Below the pieces are notes generated by a model. It searched no databases. It was not told the DNA's origin and saw nothing but the letters and a program-made list of their open reading frames with translations. Positions 45,782 through 51,501 of a stretch of DNA of 51,501 nucleotides are shown here, piece by piece. Source of the DNA: Candidatus Kosakonia sp. 282A-S69 (GTDB lineage: Bacteria; Pseudomonadota; Gammaproteobacteria; Enterobacterales; Enterobacteriaceae); NCBI RefSeq assembly GCF_029433855.1, contig NZ_JAROAU010000003.1:1205356-1256856 (forward strand), in the 5' to 3' direction. The position numbers and the translations under genes were made by a program. How positions within the stretch are numbered: the stretch's first letter is position 1; every line of letters begins with the position of its first letter.

Positions 45782-47852
45782 TCTGGTGGCAATGCTGCGT
45801 CTGCCGAACAATCTGAAATCGACCCAGTGGCAAGTGCTCGCCGGGCCGGTGCTCATTTTGCTTATCCTGTCGATGATGGTGCTGCCGCTGCCGGCGTTTG
45901 TCCTCGACCTGCTGTTTACCTTTAATATTGCGCTGTCGATCATGGTGCTGCTGGTGGCGATGTTCACCCAGCGTACGCTCGAATTTGCCGCCTTCCCGAC
46001 CATTTTGCTCTTCACCACGCTGCTGCGTCTGGCGCTGAACGTCGCATCCACCCGTATCATTCTGATGGAAGGGCATACCGGCGGTGCCGCGGCGGGGCGC
46101 GTGGTGGAAGCGTTTGGCCACTTCCTCGTCGGCGGTAACTTCGCCATCGGTATCGTGGTCTTTATCATTCTCGTGATCATCAACTTTATGGTTATCACCA
46201 AGGGTGCGGGGCGTATTGCCGAAGTGGGCGCGCGCTTCGTGCTTGACGGGATGCCGGGTAAACAGATGGCGATCGACGCCGACCTCAACGCCGGGATTAT
46301 CGGCGAAGATGAAGCCAAGCGTCGTCGTAGCGAAGTGACCCAGGAGGCGGATTTCTACGGCTCCATGGACGGTGCGAGTAAGTTTGTGCGTGGTGATGCC
46401 GTCGCCGGGATTTTGATCATGGTGATCAACGTCATCGGCGGTCTGCTGGTCGGTGTGATTCAGCACGGTATGTCGATGGGCGATGCGGGATCAACCTACA
46501 CCCTGCTGACCATCGGTGATGGTCTGGTTGCCCAGATCCCGGCGCTGGTGATCTCTACCGCCGCGGGCGTTATCGTGACCCGCGTCAGCACCGATCAGGA
46601 CGTTGGTCAGCAGATGGTGGGGCAGCTCTTCAGCAACCCGCGCGTCATGATGCTGAGCGCCGGTGTACTCGGTCTGCTCGGTATGGTGCCAGGCATGCCA
46701 AACTTCGTCTTCCTTCTCTTTACCGCCGCGCTGCTCGGGCTTGCCTGGTGGCTGCGTGGCAAAGAGCAGAAAGCGCCACTGGAAGCCGCGCCGGTGAAAA
46801 TGCCGGAGAACACCCAGGCGGTGGAAGCCACCTGGAGCGATGTGCAGCTGGAAGATAACCTCGGGATGGAAGTGGGCTACCGCCTGATCCCGATGGTCGA
46901 TTTCCAGCAGGATGGTGAACTGCTTGGGCGTATCCGCAGTATTCGTAAGAAATTTGCGCAGGATATGGGCTTCCTGCCGCCGGTTGTGCACATCCGTGAC
47001 AATATGGATCTGCCGCCCGCGCGCTACCGTATTCTGATGAAAGGGGTGGAGATTGGCAGCGGCGAAGCCTATCCGGGCCGTTGGCTGGCGATTAACCCCG
47101 GCACCGCGGCAGGCTCGCTGCCGGGTGAAGCGACCGTCGATCCGGCCTTTGGCCTGTCGGCAATCTGGATTGAGAGCGCCCTGAAAGAGCAGGCGCAGAT
47201 CCAGGGCTTTACGGTAGTGGAGGCGAGTACCGTGGTGGCGACCCACCTCAACCATCTGATTGGGCAGTACGCTCCCGAGCTGTTTGGCCGCCAGGAGGCG
47301 CAACAGCTGCTTGACCGCGTCAGCCAGGAGATGCCGAAGCTGACCGAAGATCTGGTTCCGGGCGTGGTGACGCTGACGACGCTGCATAAAGTGTTGCAAA
47401 ATCTGCTGGCCGAGCGCGTACCGATCCGCGACATGCGCACCATTCTGGAGACGCTGGCCGAGCATGCACCGTTGCAGAACGATCCGCATGAACTCACCTC
47501 CGTGGTGCGTGTGGCACTGGGCCGCGCTATTACTCAGCAGTGGTTCCCGGGCACGGGTGAAGTGCAGGTGATTGGTCTTGATACGCCGCTGGAGCGCCTG
47601 TTGTTACAAGCCCTGCAGGGCGGTGGCGGCCTCGAGCCGGGTCTGGCAGATCGTTTGCTGGAACAGACCCAGGAAGCGCTGACTCGCCAGGAGATGCTCG
47701 GCGCGCCGCCGGTGCTGCTGGTTAACCACGCTCTGCGTCCGCTGCTGGCCCGCTTCCTGCGCCGCAGCCTGCCGCAGCTGGTGGTGCTGTCAAATATGGA
47801 GATGTCTGACAACCGCAGCATTCGCATGACCGCGACCATCGGAGGCAAATAA
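45774..47852 (+). CDS. flhA: Flagellar export gate protein FlhA
   Basis: Major proton-conducting component and substrate-docking platform of the flagellar type III secretion system. It is 692 residues, the E. coli length. Eight membrane segments lie in residues ~20-330, with the FHIPEP signature-type region (GKQMAIDADLNAGIIGEDEAKRRR). The cytoplasmic domain runs to the C-terminus with EATVDPAFGLSAIWIESALK and VVATHLNHLIG. It overlaps both flhB and flhE, so the three are one translated unit. Confidence 0.98.
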   Translation: MANLVAMLRLPNNLKSTQWQVLAGPVLILLILSMMVLPLPAFVLDLLFTFNIALSIMVLLVAMFTQRTLEFAAFPTILLFTTLLRLALNVASTRIILMEGHTGGAAAGRVVEAFGHFLVGGNFAIGIVVFIILVIINFMVITKGAGRIAEVGARFVLDGMPGKQMAIDADLNAGIIGEDEAKRRRSEVTQEADFYGSMDGASKFVRGDAVAGILIMVINVIGGLLVGVIQHGMSMGDAGSTYTLLTIGDGLVAQIPALVISTAAGVIVTRVSTDQDVGQQMVGQLFSNPRVMMLSAGVLGLLGMVPGMPNFVFLLFTAALLGLAWWLRGKEQKAPLEAAPVKMPENTQAVEATWSDVQLEDNLGMEVGYRLIPMVDFQQDGELLGRIRSIRKKFAQDMGFLPPVVHIRDNMDLPPARYRILMKGVEIGSGEAYPGRWLAINPGTAAGSLPGEATVDPAFGLSAIWIESALKEQAQIQGFTVVEASTVVATHLNHLIGQYAPELFGRQEAQQLLDRVSQEMPKLTEDLVPGVVTLTTLHKVLQNLLAERVPIRDMRTILETLAEHAPLQNDPHELTSVVRVALGRAITQQWFPGTGEVQVIGLDTPLERLLLQALQGGGGLEPGLADRLLEQTQEALTRQEMLGAPPVLLVNHALRPLLARFLRRSLPQLVVLSNMEMSDNRSIRMTATIGGK

Positions 47853-48265
47853 TGCGCAAGCTTGCTCTACTGTTGCTCACGCTGCCGGTGCTGGCGCACG
47901 CGATGGGCGAGGGGACCTGGCAGGCGAGCAGTATTGGCGTCACGCTCGCCAACCGCGGCGTGGTCGCCTCCTCATCGCAGCTTGGCCCGACAGAGCCGGT
48001 CAGCGGTCTGATGACCGATGTCTCCTGGCGTTATGAGCTGAATGGCCCGACGCCCGCCGGGCTGATTGTGCGCCTCTGTTCACAGGCGCGCTGCGTTGCG
48101 CTGGATGGTCAGAGCGGCACCACCCGCGCGTTTAATGGTGTACCGGCGCTGGAGCCGCTGCGCTATGTCTGGGAAGTACCGGGCGGTGGGCGTTTATGGC
48201 CTGCGCTATCGGTGCGCAGCAATCAGGTTATCGTCAACTATCGCCGTCCTCCGGCGCAGCCCTGA
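47852..48265 (+). CDS. flhE: Flagellar protein FlhE
   Basis: Periplasmic flagellar accessory protein reported to limit proton leak through the export gate. It is 137 residues with a Sec signal peptide (MRKLALLLLTLPVLAHAMG), a little longer than E. coli FlhE. Conserved segments are GTWQASSIGVTLANRGVV, the cysteine pair in LCSQARCVALDGQ, and the SNQVIVNYR end. The ATG overlaps the flhA stop by one base. Confidence 0.95.
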   Translation: MRKLALLLLTLPVLAHAMGEGTWQASSIGVTLANRGVVASSSQLGPTEPVSGLMTDVSWRYELNGPTPAGLIVRLCSQARCVALDGQSGTTRAFNGVPALEPLRYVWEVPGGGRLWPALSVRSNQVIVNYRRPPAQP

Positions 48266-48303
48266 GCTGTAAACTCAATCAGTTAGCCCACTTTTTCACC
48301 GAC

Positions 48304-48328
48304 AATCCCGCCATTCGCGCGGGATTTT
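48304..48328 (+). terminator. Terminator of flhBAE
   Basis: AATCCCGC (48304-48311) pairs with GCGGGATT (48319-48326) and is followed by TT. Confidence 0.75.
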
Positions 48329-48359
48329 GCTATCCGCCCCGCACTTTTGACCTCTCCTT

Positions 48360-48388
48360 TTGATGCAAAAGAAACGCTGTTTTATAAA
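48360..48388 (+). promoter_or_regulatory. rhiT promoter overlapped by a KdgR-like operator
   Basis: The -35 TTGATG (48360-48365) and -10 TATAAA (48383-48388) are 17 bases apart. Between and over them lies AAAAGAAACGCTGTTTTATAA (48367-48387), whose core GAAAC-N3-GTTTT follows the KdgR box pattern (AAA-C…G-TTT palindrome). KdgR represses pectin and rhamnogalacturonan catabolic genes in enterobacteria. The binding position would block RNA polymerase. The 170 bases after it form the leader and hold no gene. Confidence 0.65.
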
Positions 48389-48556
48389 TCAGTGAAGCGA
48401 GTATTGGCACTCTTTGCATTTTTGCCAGATGGCGCATGTTAATGGCAGAAACAGAAAGGTTTCCCATTGCGCATCCCCTTACTTTAGCCGTGTAACAAAT
48501 TCCTTTGACTCAGCCGGATCGTCAAAGGTCCCCCAAAATGAACAGGGTTGACGGCA

Positions 48557-50131
48557 ATGAAAACACGAAAAATTGGATTGGCTAATTACCTGGCCTATGG
48601 GTCGGGCGATTTTCTGGGTGCAGGCACGACGGCGCTCACCGCCGCATGGTTACTCTACTTCTACACCACCTTTTGCGGCCTGACGCCGATTGAAGCGACC
48701 TTTATCTTCGCCGCCGCAAGGGTGCTGGATGCGGTGGTCAGCCCGCTGATGGGCTTCCTGACCGATAACTTCGGCTCGACCCGCTTAGGCAAGCGCTTTG
48801 GCCGCCGTAAATTCTTTATTCTGCTTGGTATCCCCTGCGTCTTTAGTTACTCGATTATGTGGGTTGGGGATATGAGCTTCTGGTACTACTTGCTCACCTA
48901 TCTGCTGTTTGATGTGGTCTACACGATGATCCTGGTGCCGTATGAGACGCTGGTTCCGGAGATGACCGATGATTTCAAACAAAAAACCAAATTCTCCGGT
49001 GCACGCATCTCTATGGCGCAGATGTCGGCGATCCTCGCCTCCTTCCTGCCGGGCGTGCTGCTGACGCACTTTGGTAAAGACAACGCCGTCTCCTTCTTCT
49101 ATGCCAGCCTGGTCTTCTCGGTGCTGTGCGCCATTATGCTGACTTTCGTCTGGATCTTTACCTGGGAACGCCCGCGCGAGGCGTGGACAGAAGCGGCGCT
49201 GCGCGCCGAAGAGGAGAAGAAAAGTTTATCACTCGGGCAGAGCCTGCGCCGCCTGGTGGTGGAACTGAGCTCGACGCTGCGTATTAAGATCTTCCGCCAG
49301 CATCTTGGCATGTATCTTGGCGGCTATATCGCCCAGGATGTGTTTAACGCTGTCTTCACCTACTACGTGGTGTTTGTGCTGATGCAGGAGGCCTCATTAG
49401 CCTCGAACCTGCTTGGTACGATGGCGATTTTCCAGTTTATCGCCGTTATCGCCATGATCCCGCTCTGCATCCGCTTCGGCCCGGCACCCTCTTATCGCAT
49501 GGTGGTGGTGCTGTTTGGCCTCAGCGCGGTCTCATACGCGGTGCTCTACTACGCGGGCTTGAGCGATGTCTACTCGCTGCTGCTGCTGATCTCGGCTGTG
49601 GCGGGTCTGGGACGCGGGGGCATCAACTATGTGCCATGGAATACCTACACCTATATTGCCGATATCGATGAAGTGGTCACCGGACAGCGCCGCGAGGGGA
49701 TCTTCGCCGGGATTATGACCCTGACCCGCAAAGCGTCGCAGGCTGGCGCAGTGATGCTGGTCGGGATTGTGATGCAGGCCTCCGGTTTTGTCTCCGGTCA
49801 GAAAACCCAGTTGCCGGAAGTGAGCCACACCATTTTGATGATTATGTGTTTCGGTACTGTCGCCGTGCTCTGCTGCGGCTTCCTTGTCTCGCTGCGCTTT
49901 AAGCTCAACCTGGAAACCCACAGCGTGCTGCGTGAAGAGACGGCAAAAATGCGCCAGAACGGCCGCGCGATGCCGGAGAGCATCACGCCAGACGCGCGTA
50001 AAACGGTCGAGATGCTGGCGGGGATGCCGTATGAATCCTTGTGGGGCAATAACAACATTGGTTTCCTGAATCGCAATAAACCGGCTGCGCCCACGCTGAA
50101 AGAGGCGCATCTGAAATCGACTTATAACTGA
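48557..50131 (+). CDS. rhiT: GPH-family sugar symporter, probable rhamnogalacturonide transporter
   Basis: 524-residue inner-membrane transporter with about 12 helices. ATG at 48557 is chosen; a TTG at 48548 is in frame but less likely. The glycoside-pentoside-hexuronide:cation symporter pattern is clear: ANYLAYGSGDFLGAGTTALT, FIFAAARVLDAVVSPLMGFL, GRRKFFILLGIP, VPYETLVPEMTDDF. A long hydrophilic C-terminal tail (~50 residues) is present. With the following GH105 hydrolase and the KdgR-like site, it fits RhiT of pectinolytic enterobacteria; the exact oligosaccharide is inferred, not proven. Confidence 0.8.
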   Translation: MKTRKIGLANYLAYGSGDFLGAGTTALTAAWLLYFYTTFCGLTPIEATFIFAAARVLDAVVSPLMGFLTDNFGSTRLGKRFGRRKFFILLGIPCVFSYSIMWVGDMSFWYYLLTYLLFDVVYTMILVPYETLVPEMTDDFKQKTKFSGARISMAQMSAILASFLPGVLLTHFGKDNAVSFFYASLVFSVLCAIMLTFVWIFTWERPREAWTEAALRAEEEKKSLSLGQSLRRLVVELSSTLRIKIFRQHLGMYLGGYIAQDVFNAVFTYYVVFVLMQEASLASNLLGTMAIFQFIAVIAMIPLCIRFGPAPSYRMVVVLFGLSAVSYAVLYYAGLSDVYSLLLLISAVAGLGRGGINYVPWNTYTYIADIDEVVTGQRREGIFAGIMTLTRKASQAGAVMLVGIVMQASGFVSGQKTQLPEVSHTILMIMCFGTVAVLCCGFLVSLRFKLNLETHSVLREETAKMRQNGRAMPESITPDARKTVEMLAGMPYESLWGNNNIGFLNRNKPAAPTLKEAHLKSTYN

Positions 50132-50141
50132 GGTTAATACT

Positions 50142-51281
50142 ATGAAGGTTTGGCCTGTCAAACAGAGCCCGTTACTGCGTCAGCCAGAGCGTTTTATCGC
50201 CCGTGATGAACTGAAAGCGTTGATCCGCAAGGTGACGCACAATCTTGTCAACATTCACGATGATAGCGGCGAATTTTTACTCCGTCTCGACGATGGTCGT
50301 GTGATTGACACTAAAGGCTGGGCCGGATGGGAGTGGACGCACGGCGTCGGGCTGTATGGGATGTATCAATATTATCGCCAGACCGGCGATGAATACATTC
50401 TTGGCGTGATTGATAGCTGGTTTACCGATCGCTTTGCCGAGGGGGCAACCACCAAAAACGTCAATACCATGGCGCCGTTCCTGACGCTGGCGTACCGCTA
50501 TGAAGAGACGCGTAACCCGGCGTTGCTTCCCTGGCTGGAGAGCTGGGCAGAGTGGGCGATGAGTGAGATGCCGCGCACCGATCACGGCGGCATGCAGCAC
50601 ATCACGCTGGCGGAGGAGAACCATCAGCAGATGTGGGACGATACGCTGATGATGACGGTGCTACCGCTGGCGAAGATCGGTAAATTGCTCAACAAGCCGG
50701 AGTATGTGGAAGAGGCGGTCTACCAGTTCCTGCTGCATGTGCAGAATTTGATGGATCGCGAAACGGGGCTGTGGTTCCACGGCTGGAGCTATGAGGGGTT
50801 GCACAACTTTGCGAAAGCCCGCTGGGCGCGCGGCAACAGCTGGCTGACGATTGTGATCCCCGATTTTCTCGAGCTGGTGGATCTGCCGGAACACAACGCC
50901 GTGCGCCGTTATCTGGTGCAGGTGTTGAATGCGCAGGTCGCGGCGCTGGCGAAATGCCAGCATCAGAGCGGGTTGTGGCATACGCTGCTGGACGATCCTG
51001 ACTCCTATCTGGAGGCTTCCGCCACCGCCGGGTTTGCTTACGGGATGTTAAAAGCGCTGCGTAAGCGTTATATCAGCGCCGATTACGCGCCGGTCGCCGA
51101 GCGGGCGGTGAAGGCGATTGTTAATCATATCTCGCCAGAAGGGGAGCTGTTGCAGGTCTCATTCGGCACAGGGATGGGCAGCGATCTCGAGTTTTACCGC
51201 CAGATCCCGTTAACCTCCATGCCCTATGGCCAGGCAATGGCGATGCTCTGTTTGACTGAGTATCTGCGCAAATATTTTTAA
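50142..51281 (+). CDS. rhiN: Glycoside hydrolase family 105, probable unsaturated rhamnogalacturonyl hydrolase
   Basis: 379-residue cytoplasmic enzyme, no signal peptide. It removes unsaturated galacturonic acid from the non-reducing end of rhamnogalacturonan oligosaccharides taken up by the transporter. The alpha6/alpha6-barrel family pattern includes WAGWEWTHGVGLYGMYQYYR, the catalytic aspartate region MWDDTLMM (residues 164-171), WFHGWSYEG, FAKARWARGNSWLT and EASATAGFAYGMLKAL. ATG at 50142 follows TGAGGTTAA, 10 bases after rhiT, so they are one operon. Other family-105 or -88 sugars cannot be excluded. Confidence 0.85.
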   Translation: MKVWPVKQSPLLRQPERFIARDELKALIRKVTHNLVNIHDDSGEFLLRLDDGRVIDTKGWAGWEWTHGVGLYGMYQYYRQTGDEYILGVIDSWFTDRFAEGATTKNVNTMAPFLTLAYRYEETRNPALLPWLESWAEWAMSEMPRTDHGGMQHITLAEENHQQMWDDTLMMTVLPLAKIGKLLNKPEYVEEAVYQFLLHVQNLMDRETGLWFHGWSYEGLHNFAKARWARGNSWLTIVIPDFLELVDLPEHNAVRRYLVQVLNAQVAALAKCQHQSGLWHTLLDDPDSYLEASATAGFAYGMLKALRKRYISADYAPVAERAVKAIVNHISPEGELLQVSFGTGMGSDLEFYRQIPLTSMPYGQAMAMLCLTEYLRKYF

Positions 51282-51300
51282 GCAGCAGGTGGAAAAAAGA

Positions 51301-51325
51301 AAACCCCGGGAAGCCGGGGTTTTTT
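51301..51325 (+). terminator. Terminator of rhiTN
   Basis: AAACCCCGG (51301-51309) pairs with CCGGGGTTT (51314-51322) and is followed by further Ts. Confidence 0.92.
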
Positions 51326-51351
51326 ATGTGGAAAGTATGCCGCGCCTCATT

Positions 51352-51501
51352 GCCTGATGGCGCTTCGCTTATCAGGCCTACGGGTCACGAGGCCTGAATG
51401 GTGGCGTAGGCCGGATAAGGCAACGCCGCCATCCGGCGTTGAGGTGTATACCGGGCGTCATTGCCTGATGGCGCTTCGCTTATCAGGCCTGCGGGTCACG
51501 T
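51352..51501. repeat. REP/BIME cluster running out of the window
   Basis: Two direct copies of a 38-base REP-type unit beginning GCCTGATGGCGCTTCGCTTA at 51352-51389 and 51463-51500 differ at one base and are spaced 111 bases apart. An inverted REP copy (GCGTAGGCCGGATAAGG) sits between them at 51404-51437. The array continues past the window end. Confidence 0.88.

Noticed and set aside
45296-46466. Long reverse-strand frames opposite flhB and flhA
   Set aside because: Antisense shadows of GC-rich coding sequence; no start signals and no family resemblance.

Overview
The window is chromosomal DNA from a member of the Enterobacteriaceae. Most genes are near-identical in length and motif to their Escherichia coli counterparts and lie in the same order as the E. 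coli fliC-to-flhE segment. The mix of conserved backbone and accessory inserts suggests an Enterobacter/Kosakonia-type species, but the sequence alone does not fix the genus.

Layout. 1-5.6 kb: the 3' end of fliC, a large insert gene (678-4001) encoding a TPR/O-GlcNAc-transferase-like protein with methyltransferase-like C-terminal parts, then fliA and fliZ. 5.7-9.0 kb: cystine uptake and D-cysteine breakdown (tcyJ, dcyD, tcyL, tcyN). 9.3-13.9 kb: sdiA, yecF (reverse), uvrY, uvrC, pgsA. 13.9-14.4 kb: glyW-cysT-leuZ tRNA operon with its 3' external spacer. 14.6-17.2 kb, reverse strand: tyrP, ftnA, yecR. 17.4-20.9 kb, accessory: a RpiB/LacAB-type isomerase, a REP cluster, a DHA2-type MFS exporter, the dual-function RNA azuC/AzuR, yecJ and a DJ-1/PfpI protein. 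21.0-24.8 kb: araFGH with AraC and CRP sites. 25.0-27.7 kb: otsBA and uspC (reverse). 28.2-48.3 kb: flhDC, motAB-cheAW, an inserted Csu-like archaic chaperone-usher pilus operon (34.3-39.6 kb), tar-cheRBYZ and flhBAE. 48.4-51.3 kb: a rhamnogalacturonide transporter and hydrolase pair (rhiT-rhiN type) behind a KdgR-like operator. 51.35 kb to the end: a REP/BIME cluster.

How it works together. Most of the window is the flagellar/chemotaxis regulon. flhDC integrates CRP and Rcs inputs, FliA drives late genes (perfect sigma-28 -10 before tar), and FliZ modulates the switch. CheA/W/R/B/Y/Z with Tar make one complete signalling pathway; tap is absent. FlhA/FlhB are the export gate. Two accessory loci are set into this framework: the glycosyltransferase beside flagellin, probably a flagellin-modifying enzyme, and a pilus operon that splits the usual motAB-cheAW-tar continuum.

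Most interesting. (1) The 1107-residue multidomain protein between fliC and fliA, the best candidate for an under-described flagellin glycosylation/methylation system. (2) The Csu-like pilus operon between cheW and tar with a CRP-like site upstream. (3) Operator architectures readable directly from sequence: CRP inside the azuC promoter, KdgR inside the rhiT promoter, and AraC half-sites upstream of araF.
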